Assembly (NCBI GenBank): GCA_007570785.1
Contig: ML664161.1
Location: 7,395,035-7,459,034 of the forward strand
Length of the DNA: 64,000 nt
Source: Antilocapra americana
Lineage: Eukaryota; Chordata; Mammalia; Artiodactyla; Antilocapridae
Reading direction: 5' to 3'
The notes beneath the pieces are model-generated. The model worked only from the letters and a program-made list of their open reading frames with translations, searched no databases and was not told the origin of the DNA. Numbering within the stretch: position 1 is the first letter of the stretch; every line of letters begins with the position of its first letter. This document shows, in pieces, positions 21,697 through 33,814 of this stretch. The position numbers and the translations under genes are program-made.

Positions 21697-24578
21697 AACA
21701 AAACCAGTATTCTTGCCTTGAGAACTCCATGAACAGTTGAAAAGGCAAAACAAATAGGACACTGAAAGATGAATTCCCCAGGTCTGTAGGTGCCCAATAT
21801 GCTACTGGAGATCAGTGGAGAACTAACTTCAGAAGGAATGAAGAGACGGAGCCAAAGCAAAAACAACATCCAGTTGTGAATGTGACTGGTGTTGGAAGTA
21901 AAGTCTGATGCTCTAAAGAGCAATATTGCACAGGAATCTGGAATGTTAGGTCCATGAATCAAGGCAAATTGGAAGTGGTCAAACAGGAGATGGCAAGAGT
22001 AAACGTCATTCTAGGAATCAGCGAACTAAGATGGACTGGAATGGGTGAATTTAACTCAGATGACAATTATATCTACTACTGCGGGCAAGAACCCCTTAGA
22101 AGAAATGGAGTAGCCATCATAGTCAACAAAGGAGTCTGAAATGCAGTACTTGGATACATCTCAAAAATGACAGAATGATCTCTGTTCGTTTCCAAGGTAA
22201 ACCATTCAATATCACAGTAATCCAAGTTTATGCCCTGACCAATAATGCTGAAGAAGCTGAATTTGAATGGTTCTATGAAGACCTATAAAACTAACACTCC
22301 CAAAGCATATCCTTTTCATTATAGGGGACTGGAATGCAGAAGTGGGAAGTCAAGAAATACCTGGAGTAACAGGCAAATTTGGCCTTGGAATACAGAATGA
22401 AGCAGGGCAAAGGCTAATAGAGTTTTGCCAAGAGAATGTACTGGTCATAGCAAACACCCTCTTCCAACAACACAAGAAAAGACTCTACATATGGACATCA
22501 CCAGATGGTCAACACTGAAATCAGATTGATTATATTCTTTGCAGCCAAAGATGGAGAAGCTCTATATAGTCAGCAAAAACAAGACAAGGAGCTGACTGTG
22601 GTTCAGATTATGAACTCCTTCTTGCCAAAATCAGACTGAAATTAAAGAAAGTAGGGAAAACCACAAGACTATTCAGGTATGACCTAAATCAAATCCCTTA
22701 TGATTATACAGCAGAAGTGACAAATAGATTTAAGAGATTAGATCTGATAGAGTGTCTGATGACCTATGGATGGAGATTCATGACATTGAATGGGGAGGCA
22801 GGGATCAAGACCATCCCCAAGAAAAAGAAATGCAAAAGGGCAAAATGGTTGTCTGAAGAGGACTTACAAATAGCTATGAAAAGAAGAGAAATGAAAGGCA
22901 AAGGAGAAAAGTAAAGATATTCCCATCTGAACACAGAGTTCCAAAGACTAGCAAAGAGAGATAAGGAAGACTTCCTCAGTGATCAGTGCAAAGAAACAGA
23001 GGAAAACGATAGAATGGGAAAGACTAGAGATCTCTTCAAGAAAATTAGAGATACCAACAGAACATTTCATGCAAAGATGGGCATAATAAAGAACAGAAAT
23101 GGACCTAACAGAAGCAGAAGATATTAAGAAGAGGTGGCAAGAATACACAGAACTGTACAAAAAAGATCTTCATGACCCAGATAATCATGATGGTGTGATC
23201 ACTCACCTAGAGCCAGACATCATAGAATGCAAAGTCAGTGGGCCTTAGGAAGCATCACTATGAACAAAGCTAGTGGAGGTGATGGAATTCCAGTTGAGCT
23301 ATTTCAAATCCTAAAAGATGATGCTGTGAAAGTGCTGCATTCAATATGCCAGCAAATTTGGAAAACTCAGCAGTGGCCACAGGACTGGAAAAGCTCAGTT
23401 TTCATTCCAATCCCAAAGAAAGGCAATGCCAAAGAATGCTCAAACTACCACACAATTGTACTCATCTCACATGGCAGTAGAGTAATGCTCAAAATTCTCC
23501 AAGCCAGGCTTCAACAATACGTGAAGCATGAACTTCCAGATGTTCAAGCTGGATTTAGGAAAGGCAGAGGAACCAGAGATCAAATTGCCAACATATCTTG
23601 GATCATCAAAAAAGCAAGAGAGTTCCAGAAAAACATCTATTTCTGCTTTATTGACTATGCCAAAGCCTTTGACTGTGTGGATCATGACAAACTGTGGAAA
23701 ATTCTGAAAGAGATGGGAATCCCAGACCACCTGACCTGCCTCTTGAGAAGTCTGTATGCAGATCAGGAAGCAACAGTTAGAACTGGACATGAGACAGCAG
23801 ACTGGCTATAAATAAGGAAAGGAGTATGTCGAGGCTGCATATTGTCACCCTGCTTATTTAACTTACGTGCTGAGTAAGTACATCATGAGAAATGCTGGGC
23901 TGGAAGAAGCACAAGCTGGAATCAAGATTGCTAGGAGAAATATCAAAAACCTCAGACATGCAGATGACACCACCCTTATGGCAGAAAGTGAAGAACTGAA
24001 GAGCCTCTTGATGAAAGTGAAAGAAGAGAGTGAAAAAGTTGCCTCAAAGCTCAACATTCAGAAAACTAAGATCATGGCATCTGGTCCCATCACTTCATGG
24101 CAAATAGATGGGAAAACAGTGGAAACAGTGACAGATTTTATTTTGGGGGGCTCTCAAATCACTACAGATGGTGACTGCAGCCATGAAATTAAAAGACGCT
24201 TGCTCCTTGGAAGAAAAGTTATGACCAACCTAAACAGCATATTAAAAAGCAGAGACATTACTTTGCCAGCAAAGGTCCATCTAGTCAAAGCTCTGGTTTT
24301 TCCAGTGGTCATGTGTGGATGTGAGAGTTGGACTATAAGGAAAGCTGAGCACCCAAGAATTGATGCTTTTGAACTGTGGTGTTGGAGAAGATTCTCGATA
24401 GTCCCTTGGACAGATTGAAAGTGGGAGAAGAAGGTGATGACAGAGGATGAGATGGTTCGATGGCACCACCGACTCAATGGACGTGAGTTTGTGTAAACTC
24501 CAGGAGTTGGTGATGGGCCTGGCATGCTGCAGTCCATGGGATCGCAAAGAGTTGGACATGAACTTAACTGAACTGAAG
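21697..24578 (+). mobile_element. Long BovB LINE copy (RTE clade)
   Basis: The longest transposon in the window, about 2.9 kb. It starts near accagtattcttgccttgag, so a few hundred bases of a full 3.2-kb element are missing at the 5' end. It then spans the endonuclease and reverse transcriptase region and ends with the BovB 3' terminus (gagttggacatgaacttaac). About 145 bp are missing near 24410-24425 compared with the copy at 29.7 kb. Stops and frameshifts break the ORF. Confidence 0.95.
21954..24418 (+). pseudogene. BovB endonuclease-reverse transcriptase pseudogene
   Basis: Remains of the single RTE ORF, an APE-type endonuclease followed by reverse transcriptase that would nick and copy at the target site in the nucleus. 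Endonuclease: GDWNAEVGSQEIPG at about 22325-22366, an internal stop before NQIDYIL (about 22516), and SDYELL at 22603-22620, where the expected catalytic His of SDH is Tyr. Reverse transcriptase: FIDYAKAFDCVDH (motif A, about 23647-23685), then a stop at 23809-23811, GCILSPCLFNL (motif B, from about 23832) and HADDTTLMA (catalytic box, Tyr changed to His). Open pieces of 194 and 183 codons (23227-23811, 23867-24418) remain. Dead. Confidence 0.93.
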
Positions 24579-24956
24579 AAACCTGAATTTCAAGATTTAT
24601 AAACATAATAATAAAATATTATTGAATTTTAATCAATTTATATTTTTCAGTTGAACAAAATGTATAAAATATTATGGTAAAGTAAGAAATAAATATTTTG
24701 ATGTTCATCCTAGGCTCTTGGCTAGAGTTTCTAAAATCCTTATAATTTCCTGAGTGGTAAGAGTAATGGGAGCATCTTTTATTAAAATATTTGGCTTTTG
24801 TTCCCAGTTCTGAAATAGCTCCAGATCAATAAATGTGAAAGGAACTTCTTTTGTTATTCATAAGGCCTTTTCAACCACACCTGAGTTTATGTTAAGGAGG
24901 TGATTGTTGGAAAACCTCTAGGATGAGGGGAGTACTGGTAGCAAGAGAAACCAATG
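24579..24956. other. Unassigned AT-rich DNA between two BovB copies
   Basis: No repeat recognised in this gap. Confidence 0.4.
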
Positions 24957-24964
24957 GTGTGATT

Positions 24965-25419
24965 GTTGTTGTTATTCAGTCATGTCGGGCTCTTTGTGAC
25001 CCCATGGACTGCAGCATGCCAGGCTTTGCTGTCCTTCATCATCTCCCAGAGTTTGCTCAAACTCATGTCCATTGAGTCAGTGATGCCATCCAACCATCTC
25101 ATCCTCTGTCATCCCCTTCTCCTCCCGCCTTCAATCTTTCCTAGCATCAGGGTCTTTATCTAAAGAGTCGACTCTTTGCATCAGGTGGCCAAAGTATTGG
25201 AGCTTCAGCTTCACCATCAGTCCTTTCAATGAATATTCAGGATTGATTTCCTTTAGGATTGACTGGTTTGATCTCCTTGCAGTCCAAGAAACTCTCAAGA
25301 GTCTTCTCCAACACCACTGTTCAAAAGTATCAGTTCTTTGGTGCTCAGCCTTCTTTATGGTCCAACTCTCACATCCAAACATGACTACTGGAAAAATGAT
25401 AGATTTGACCAAATGGACA
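24965..25419 (-). mobile_element. BovB LINE 3' fragment, antisense
   Basis: About 455 bp in reverse: ttgttgttattcagtcatgt at the element's 3' terminus, then actcatgtccattgagtcag, tggccaaagtattggagctt and tggtccaactctcacatcca. Flanked by gtgtgatt at 24957-24964 and 25420-25427. A 93-codon reverse frame (25131-25412) is a reverse transcriptase C-terminal remnant. Confidence 0.92.
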
Positions 25420-25435
25420 GTGTGATTAGGGAGTT

Positions 25436-26010
25436 AGAATTTCTGCCCCACTCTGTAACCTCTGGAGCAGGGAGAGAGCCTGGAGGCTGAGTTAATGACC
25501 AATGATTTAGTCAAGGATGCCTACTTAACAAAGCCATAAATACCCTAAATGACAAAGTCTGGAGAGCTTCTGGGTTGGTAAACAAGAACACATCCCCATG
25601 CTAGGGAGGTGGTGTGCCTGACACCATGGGGAGGGGCAGAAGGTCCTGTGCTGAGGACTCTTCCAGACCTTGCCCTGTATATCTCTTCATCTGGCTGTTT
25701 ATTTTCATCGTTTAATACATTGGTAATAGTGAGGAAACTTTCCCCTGGGTTCTGTGAGCTGTTGTAGCAAATTATTGAACCTGAGAGGTGGGGGTCATGA
25801 GAACCCCCAATTTATAGCTGGTTGGTCAGAAGTACAGATGACAACCTGGGACTTGAAATGGCACCTGAAGTGGCGAAGCACTTGTGTAGGACTGAGCCCT
25901 TAGCCTATAGGGTCTGGGCTAACCTCAGGTAGTTGGTGTCAGAAGTGAGTTCAGCAAGGGACTCAGATTTTGCTGAGAACTGGAGAGTTGCTTAGTGTGG
26001 AAAGACCCAC
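25436..26010 (+). mobile_element. Ancient LTR-like repeat
   Basis: Contains gcagggagagagcctggagg, cctacttaacaaagccataa, gagagcttctgggttggtaa, tatatctcttcatctggctg and tgagctgttgtagcaaatta, then taggactgagcccttagcct and a ggtgtcagaagtgag ending. I know this series as an old mammalian repeat with LTR-like layout. I cannot name the family safely. Confidence 0.5.
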
Positions 26011-27745
26011 ATAATGGATGGCAGAAGGGTCATGAGGGTAGAGGAAACAGTTTTGTTCTAATGTACAGTTTCAGTTTTAACGTAAAATCTATGTCTGTAG
26101 TAAGCAATACTACACTTAAAGGGTTCAGTGTAAGGGATCAGTGCAAAACTTGGATATAAACAGAGGTATAAGCATTCTGCTAACAAAATCTAACCCTTTG
26201 GTTTGTTAATAGTCACTATACACCTGTGCAGTGTATAAAGAATTGTCCTCTCTGCCTCTGGGAATTACACTTGTGTCAGATGGAATGAAGGGTGTGTGTG
26301 GTAAGAGATCAACATTGACATTTTCAGAAAACTGACATATTTCCTAGCCCATTCTTGTATCTTGATTATAGGTTGTTCGTTACCAGTCTTCGGGAATTTC
26401 TGTTTCACTAATCTTCGGGAACTTCACACCTTTTCATTTCTGACACACCTCCTTCTTCTGTCCTTTCTGCTTTCATGGTCTTTCCTTTTTTCAACTATTC
26501 TTGTACTCCTTGAATCATTTAAACTTTTGATTAAATAAATACTCTAAAATATATATAAGTATTTGCACAAATATATTCTCACCAATGCATATAATTATCA
26601 GAAATGCTTTTATGCCTTACTTTTAAAATAAGTGACATCAGCTTAAAGTTACATTTAGAGAAATTCTAAGCTAACTTTAAAAAATTAGCTTCTTGAACAC
26701 GATTCTTCTAAGGACTACCCACCTTACATCTATCCAGGTAAATGCTTGGAAATTGACAACGGCGGTTTTTGTTTGATCACAGGATGCTTAAATGTTCATT
26801 GGTTAGAGTGAATACAAGAAAAATCACAACAGATTCTGCCCTAACTCTTTTAAAAGAAGGATACATGTGAGTTTTTTTTCTTTTTCTTTTTTTTTTTAAT
26901 GAGAGAGAGATTGAGACTCTCTCTCAATCTCAAATGAGCAGAGCTGGTATTTGCAAGGGATCAGTGCAAGGTATGAACATAGCAGAATGGCTTCCTGGCA
27001 CCTAGCAGATCGAGCAGTGGGGAGTGAAGGTGCTGGCTAACTCAGTCTATGGAGGATGGTTTCTCTCTGTGGCCCTTGGCAGTCATCCAGAGGGGATACT
27101 GAGGAAGACCTGCAGCAGGGAACAACAGACAGGGGGTGACTTAGGGCTGAAAGGTTAGAGAAAAATGTCCTGCAGGGAATTTTCGCTTCTGCTAAAGTAG
27201 AGAGAATAGGAGAGAGACTCTTTCATTTCCAGAAGAGTCCAACAGCAGAAACGGAAGCCTCCAAGGCCCTGTCTACAAGGGCAGTGAGGGGCGTGTTGGC
27301 AGTCCTAATAAGTGATAACAGTTACAGTTATGACCACAGCAAAAACTTCAAACTCTCTTGACTTCATGGTCCAAACCACCCACTGGTGTACCCAACCTTT
27401 GGCCTATTCATTCTGTAAATATCTCATCCAATCTGTTTGTTTACAGGCATGGTATGCTCTTTGACAGTCTTTGTGCTTTCTCTATATTGCTTTCTATTTT
27501 TAGGATGCCTTATCCTTCAGGGATGAGCCTGTGTTTTTATAACTTCTTATGAATATGCAACACAGACCAAGCACAAAACCTCTCTAATGGTGAGAATTAG
27601 AACTGGAGAAAGGGAGAGACTTCACATCACATGCGTTTGGGTAAATCTCAGAGAACTGAAATATTTGAAAAAAGTGAGTGGAAAGTTTTTGTTGTTGTAT
27701 TATTATTTTCTAATAAAGTATACGTCTTTTTGTAGCCAGTATTCT
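26011..27745. other. Unassigned DNA, 1.7 kb
   Basis: No interspersed repeat recognised. Contains a T-rich run at about 26872-26897 and a small hairpin directly after it. Confidence 0.4.
26907..26931. repeat. 10-bp hairpin in GA/CT-rich DNA
   Basis: Arms gagattgaga (26907-26916) and tctcaatctc (26922-26931) are exact reverse complements with a 5-nt loop. It follows a T-rich run, but nothing suggests a transcription terminator in this genome. Confidence 0.8.
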
Positions 27746-27759
27746 TCAGTAATTTATTT

Positions 27760-28026
27760 ATTTTACACATGGCTGTGCTGGGTCTTCATTGCTGTGTGCA
27801 GGTCTTCTCCAGTTGTGGTAAGTCAGAGCTACCCTCTAGTCCCATCCCAGGGCTCGGGCTTCTCATTACAGTGGTCTCTCTTGTTGCAGAGCACGGTCTC
27901 TGGTACACAGGCTTCAGTAGCTGCGGAGCACGGGGTTAGTTGCTCTGCGGCATGTGGGATCTTCCCAGACCAGGTATCAAACCTATGTCCCCTTCATTGG
28001 CAGGCAGATTCTTTACCACTGAAAGC
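27760..28026 (-). mobile_element. CHR-type tRNA SINE, antisense
   Basis: Reverse CHR: acatggctgtgctgggtctt, ttctcattacagtggtctct, tgcggcatgtgggatcttcc and ttggcaggcagattctttac. Perfect 14-bp target duplication tcagtaatttattt at 27746-27759 and 28027-28040. Confidence 0.93.
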
Positions 28027-28235
28027 TCAGTAATTTATTTTTTTAAGTAAATACAAGGAGATGAAGTTAATATATCCAGATAAGATAGTTAAATATCTAG
28101 TACCATTCCAGTTAGAGATGCTAAATTGAACCTATGCGTGTAATTCCATTTCCCATACCCCCCTCCCAATTCCCACTAAAACAATAAGGTGGTGTTTTAA
28201 AGCATGAAAATCACAAAGAAAAGAAATAGAAGCTC

Positions 28236-28889
28236 TCACTGCTGTGCATACATACTGAGGAAACCAGAATTGAAAGAGGCACATGTTCTCCAATGTTCAT
28301 TGCAGCACTGTTTCCAATAGCTAGGACATGGAAGCTACCTAGATGTCCATTGGCAGATGAATGGATAAGAAAGTTGTGGTATATAAACACAATGGAATAT
28401 TACTCAGCTATTAAAAAGAATGCATTTGAGTAAGTTCTAATGAGGTGGATGAAACTGGAGCCTACTATACAGAGCAAAGTAAGTCAGAAAGAAAAACACC
28501 AATACAGTATATTAACGCATATATATGGAATTTAGAAACATGGTAATAATGACCCAATATACAAGATAGCAAAAGAGACACAGATATAAAGAACAGACTT
28601 TTGGATTCTGTGGGAGAAGGCAAGGGTGGGGTGATTTGAGAGAATAACACTGAAACGTGTATATTACCATATGTGAAATAGATGACCAGTCCAAGTTTGA
28701 TGCATGAAACAGGGCACTCAAAGCTAGTGCACTGGGACAACCCAGAGGGATGTGATAGGAAGGGAGATGGGAGAGGGATTTGGGACGGGGAGGACACATG
28801 TACACCCATCGCTGATTGATGTCAGTGTACGGCAGAAACCACCACAATGTTGTAAAGTAATTAGCCACCAATTAAAATAAAAAAAAAAA
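28236..28889 (+). mobile_element. Ruminant L1 3' end
   Basis: Forward, 5'-truncated L1 of about 650 bp. It holds the end of ORF2 (gcagcactgtttccaatagc, gatgaatggataagaaagtt, tggaatattactcagctatt). Its 3' UTR (cagaaaccaccacaatgttg, ccaccaattaaaataaaa) runs into a short poly(A). Frames are open only in short shadows. Confidence 0.92.
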
Positions 28890-29654
28890 GCTTCTAGGTT
28901 GTAAGGGAGTTTGTTATATAGCAATAGATAACCGAGATAAAATAAGTGACAGAAAGGGAAATGAACTAAGAATTTGATGCTTATTTCCCGTAGAAAGGAG
29001 TTTAATGTTACTTGGTAAAACTATACGTTAATATAAATAAAACAAATGCTTGTATTAAAATGTGAAAAAAAAAAAAAAAAAATGGAAGCAACAACATTTC
29101 GGAAGCTAGGCAACTAAGAGAATGAGTGACAGATAATCTCAGCAGATCAGAGAAAGCAGAATCCTGAGCTTGGCAGAAGGAAAAGGTGAAGAAGGAAAAA
29201 AAAAAGCCTAGCAGATCCCTCAAAGGGCTCAGGCTTTGATGGTACCAAGACGTCTAGAAGTGGGGTGGGGGGTGTCATCAAAGACAAAATTGACTGAAAG
29301 TGCATTAAAGAAGCACTTGGATCCTGAGATCCTCTCCTCAAATCCAAATGATTGGCATGTACCTCTCCTTCATCTTGGATGAAGACTGGAGGTCTGTTCT
29401 CTAGTTACTGTCATAGACAGTCTCTGGCCTGGGGACTTGATACTGACCATTGCGGTTATTACTTCTGTATAATTACCCCCCCCCACACTCTACTCTCCTC
29501 CTCGCCCCCTGCCAAAACAGAATATTTAAAGGATAGAACAACTATTTGATTATGCTCATAGATTCTGTGAGTTAGTTAATTCAGACAGTGTGTAACAGGA
29601 TCACTAGTTTCTGTGCCACCTGTCAAGGAGTATTAGCTGGCCTTCCTGCTATCT
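28890..29654. other. Unassigned DNA with an A17 run
   Basis: Poly(A) run at about 29066-29082, possibly the tail of an unrecognised retrotransposed sequence. The rest is not assigned. Confidence 0.4.
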
Positions 29655-29665
29655 AATCTTTTTCA

Positions 29666-30100
29666 TTTTCCAGTGGTCACGTATGGATGTGAGAGTTGGA
29701 CGGTGATGAAAGCTGAGTGCTGAAAATTGATGCTTTTGAACTGTGGTGTTGGAGAAGACTCTTGAGTATCCCTTGGACTGCAAGGAGATCCAACCAGTCC
29801 AACCTAAAGGAGATCAGTCCTGGGTGTTCATTGGAAGGACTGATGTTGAAGCTGAAACTCCAATACTTTGGCCACCTCATGCAAAGAGCTGACTCATTGG
29901 AAAAGACCCTAATGCTGGGAAGGATTGGGGGCAGGAGGAGAAGGGGACGACAGAGGATGAGATGGCTGGATGGCATCACCGACTCGATGGACATGGGTTT
30001 GGGTAGACTCCGGGAGTTGGTGATGGACAGGGAGGCCTGGCGTGCTGCAATTCATGGGGTTGCAAAGAGTCAGACACGACTCAGCACCTGATCTGAACTA
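29666..30100 (+). mobile_element. BovB LINE 3' fragment
   Basis: Forward 435-bp copy: gtatggatgtgagagttgga, ggaaggactgatgttgaagc, ggccacctcatgcaaagagc, and 3' terminus cagacacgactcagcacctg. Target duplication aatctttttca at 29655-29665 and 30101-30111. A 124-codon frame (29717-30091) is the C-terminal remnant of the reverse transcriptase ORF and beyond. Confidence 0.94.
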
Positions 30101-30244
30101 AATCTTTTTCAAGATGTGATACTTCAAAAAATGAACCAACTTGTGGTTTTGAAGGATTTGCTCAAATCTCATGACCACCAAAGAATCACAGCATCATCTC
30201 TGGGGGATGACATTCTTATCAGAGGCTGCTTTGGCTTCCATTCT

Positions 30245-30552
30245 TTTGTTATTGACTTATTTATTGTTGCGATGGGTCTTCTTTGCTGCATGCAGGCTTT
30301 CTCTAGTCCTGATGAGCAGGGGTCACTCCCCAGTTGCGGTGCTCTGGCTTCTCATTGCTGTGGCTGCTCTTGTTGCAGAGCACAGGCTCCGGGGTGTACA
30401 GGCCTCAGCAGATGTGGCACGCAGGCTCAGTAGCTGCGTCGCACAGGCTTAGTTGCTCCGAGGCATGTGGGATCTTCCTGGACCTGGGATTGAACCCGGG
30501 TTTCTTGCATTGACAGGTGGATTCTTAACCACTGGGCCACCAGGGAAGGCCC
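30245..30552 (-). mobile_element. CHR-type tRNA SINE, antisense
   Basis: Reverse CHR with gtcttctttgctgcatgcag, ctcccagttgcggtgctct-like core, gctccgaggcatgtgggatc and ccactgggccaccagggaag. Flanks tggcttccattct (30232-30244) and tggctttgattct (30553-30565) are the target duplication, with two mismatches. Confidence 0.92.
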
Positions 30553-30565
30553 TGGCTTTGATTCT

Positions 30566-31911
30566 AACTCTGACAATTAATCCCACAGGAATCCTCATTT
30601 GACTTCCAAAATCATTTTTGCAGAGTCCTTTGTTCATGTCAGTTGTCTTTAGAGCTCTATGGGAGTGGTTTTCTTGCAGCGCTTTAAATTCAATATTTAA
30701 GATGTTTTGGTCACTGTGAGTTTAACATATTATTATTCAGATAAGAGTATTTTTTATAGAGTACTTCTTGTCCTTTTTGTATTTAGGTTCCAAATTAATC
30801 ACTTAAGAGTCTTATAATTCCAACTCACTTACAAAGTGTTCCTGAAACTTGGGTATCTTGATTTGAGGTTACTTGAGGTTACTTTTAGTCAGAAGTAAGT
30901 CCACATAGCAGGCAAGTGAATTGAGAAAGATATTTTGCTTTTGTATCCAGCCATAATCTTATCAAATATAATATTATTAAAATACATATAAGTACATTAA
31001 AGAACACTATATTTAAATATGCTCTTCCTATGGAGCAAGATGTTTAAAAATAAACACCTACATCTATTTTTAGCATCTTATTACTAAGCTTCATTGATTA
31101 TGGTTGCTAAAATTTCCTCCATCTTTCTGTAGATAAAACCCTGGCATTTCTCTCTCCTCTACTTGATTTGCCATTGAAGTTTCTCAGCTTATCCGAAGCC
31201 CAGCTCTGCAGTGGAGTAATGTGATTGTTCCAGGCGGAAGCCATAGTTACTGTCTGTTACTTTTGTCATGTTGCCATTCATTAATCTGAGGAAGAACTGT
31301 GAGCAGAGTGAGAAAAACATAACATCACATCTCTTCTCCTCTTTGCAGGGGTGCCTCTCTTCCTTCTACAGAGCAAAACCAGAAAAAGTGATACTGTGGT
31401 TACACTATAGTCATGTAGCAGTGTAAAAACCTTTTTCAATCGGGAAAGAAAATTTCTTTTCTGAAAAAATCTTCCTCCTCCCCTAAATTCATAAATAATT
31501 CCTCCCTAGAGCATGAGCTGATGCTTCCAGTGACTCCCATAATTTGTAAGTCAGTTTTCCTCCTTACCAAAAAAAAAAAAAAAGATAAATATCTGTCACT
31601 TTTAAAGCATGCAATATTTTAAGCTTGATTTCTATTTATTTTTAAACATTATTTTAAGAACATTATGAGGGTTCTTTTAGACACTTCAAATTTCACCCTC
31701 CTCTATAGTTCCTCTGCTGCTGAGCTCTGCCTGGTTGATGAGACTCCCCTCTGGCTTCTACCTCTGCCCCACCAGGCTGTTCTCACGCTGGTCCCCCACT
31801 CCTCCCACGCTCACGTTCTGCCACAGGTTATGGGCATCTCCTGGATCTTTCCTTCCAAGCCTGTTTCCACCTCCAGTACCACAAGAGGCAGCTTCCTCTC
31901 TGGTCAGGGCA
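30566..31911. other. Unassigned DNA, 1.3 kb
   Basis: No repeat recognised apart from an A run at about 31568-31582. A 96-codon forward frame at 31665-31955 runs into the next SINE and is not called. Confidence 0.4.
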
Positions 31912-32125
31912 ATAAAGTGAAAGTGAAAGTCGCTCAGTCATGTCTGACTCTTTGAGACCCCCATCGACTATAGCCCACCAGATTCCTCTGTCTATGGAAT
32001 TTTCCAGACAATTCTACTGGAGCGGGTAGCTGTTCCCTTCTCCAGGGGATCTTCCGAACCCAGGGATCAAACCCAGGTTTCCCACTATGTGGACAGATTC
32101 CTTACCATCTGAGCCACCAGGGTGG
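31912..32125 (-). mobile_element. Bov-tA SINE, antisense
   Basis: Reverse copy: gtgaaagtcgctcagtcatg, actatagcccaccagattcc, ctccaggggatcttccgaac and ttaccatctgagccaccagg. Complete head and body, moderately diverged. Confidence 0.92.
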
Positions 32126-32799
32126 AAACCAGAAGAGCTGAAGTGCCACATCTCTTAGTTTTCTGAGTTGGAATCAGTGGAGAGCATCTTCTCAGGCCCT
32201 CAGCTCACCATCTCATTGTGAGAATAAACACACTCAGTGGATACACCTCTGAAAGGAAAAATTAGAGGAATGAAGGCTTTCTACTTGATCAAATCCAGTT
32301 TGGGGGTGATGATAGGCAAGGAGGTGGTGATGAGCACCATTCGTTAAGGGGGTACCAAAGAACCAGGTCTGGAAACCCAAGGGGGTGAGCTTCAATTCAG
32401 TGTGGACCAATGGCTCCGAAACCAGACTCCACTGGGAAGAGATCTGATGATACCATTGACAGCTCTGCCATTGCCACTTTCTGAGATGTCCTCAGGGACA
32501 CAGCATCCAAGAGACTCTCAGATGGAGATCAGTATCTCAACAGGCTTTACAGCTTTAGCAGGAAGAATGCAAATACTAAGACACACCACTCGCATCTCAC
32601 TAGGGTGCCAAACTAGAATCAGGAAAAATAAGTCCTTATTTTCTGTGCCAGGGTCACTGCTTGTACAGCAATGCTGATTAACTGGCCAGGGGCGGACTGT
32701 GAGAGAGCAAATTTTTCCAAACTGATTGAGGCCCTCCTCCTCTGAATTCTAGAAGCTCCATGTGCCTGACTCTGCCATAGTCCTCACCATATCCCCCTC
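32126..32799. other. Unassigned DNA
   Basis: No repeat recognised. A 91-codon forward frame at 32402-32677 has no recognisable content. Confidence 0.4.
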
Positions 32800-32945
32800 T
32801 TCTTGTTTGCTGCTTGCTTTTCTTCCCCTACGTGGCTGTGACCTCTTTGAGGGCAGGCACCAAGTGTAATTCATCTTAACCCAGTGCCTATGCAGGGCCT
32901 GGTCCAGGGCAGACACTCTGTCCATGTCTATTAAAGGAAAATTTC
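32800..32945 (+). mobile_element. L2/CR1-type LINE 3' end relic
   Basis: tctttgagggcaggcaccaa, taacccagtgcctatgcagg and ggcagacactctgtccatgt followed by attaaag resemble the terminal region of L2/L3 elements. Short and diverged. Confidence 0.5.
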
Positions 32946-33103
32946 GATGGGTGAAAATGAAAGAGAGTGAGAAAAAACTTTTAATCTGGATTTCAGTTAG
33001 GCAGCTATCTTTGCTCCATCTAGAGTCATTGATTTCTTCGTCTTTGTTTTCAATTCAGAGTCATTACTTCTAAAAACTATCTCCCTCTTCTAGTCAAGAG
33101 AAG

Positions 33104-33224
33104 ATTCACCTTCATTTAGAAAGTCTGATGCAGGAATCTAGCAAGTCTAACCATGGGGTTGCTATTAGTCTTCTGCAGGACTTATTCAAGACAGGCTTCA
33201 TTTATAAGGGTTGACCCCATTCAT
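33104..33224 (+). repeat. 121-bp local duplication, copy 1
   Basis: Matches 33815-33935 over 121 bp with no gaps and 8 mismatches by eye (about 93% identity), including cttcatttataagggttgac. Outside these limits the two loci differ. It is not a repeat family I recognise. Confidence 0.92.
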
Positions 33225-33718
33225 GGAATTGGGGGGCCAGAGGAAGGAGAAAACCAGATGGGAAGATAACTGAAAATTGTAACAGGAACCTTGGAATTAA
33301 ATCTAGACAAGTGAGTGTCAGACTGACAGTCTGTTCAAGGTTTGTGTGCCTTTCTCCCTCTCTAGACTGTCAGCCTCTGGGGGTAAGTCATCGCATTCCC
33401 AGCACCAGGAGCAGTGTAAGCTGTAAACAGAAACATCCAAAGGTATTTCATGTTTGGAGTTCGACTAAGAATGGGAATAGGAAGGCCAACAGGCAAGAAT
33501 GATGAGGAGATAGGGTACTCTCCCAGATGACCCCTGGCAACAAGGGGAGACAGAGGAAAATGACTGTTGAGCACTAACTGTATGCCAGACATTACAGAAG
33601 GTAAGTGCTTCCAAAATTCCTGAGACTTGATTTGTCCTGGATTAACTATGTTTCTGATGTTTCAGTATTTTAACTCCAAAGAGCAAAATAATAGAAAAAT
33701 AATTTTCCAAGTGTGGTA

Positions 33719-33742
33719 AAAAATAAATAAATAAATAAATAT
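33719..33742. repeat. (AAAT)n microsatellite
   Basis: aaataaataaataaataaat, about five units. Confidence 0.9.
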
Positions 33743-33814
33743 TGAAATAATTATGTTTCAAAAACTCTTTTATATCTCTACATCTTACAAATCAATTGAA
33801 ATAATGCAGTATGC

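Noticed and set aside
23467..23790. 107-codon reverse frame over the BovB reverse transcriptase
   Set aside because: Shadow of the forward reverse transcriptase frame.
26872..26931. Intrinsic terminator (hairpin next to a T run)
   Set aside because: The order is T run then hairpin on this strand, the setting is mammalian, and no gene is upstream.
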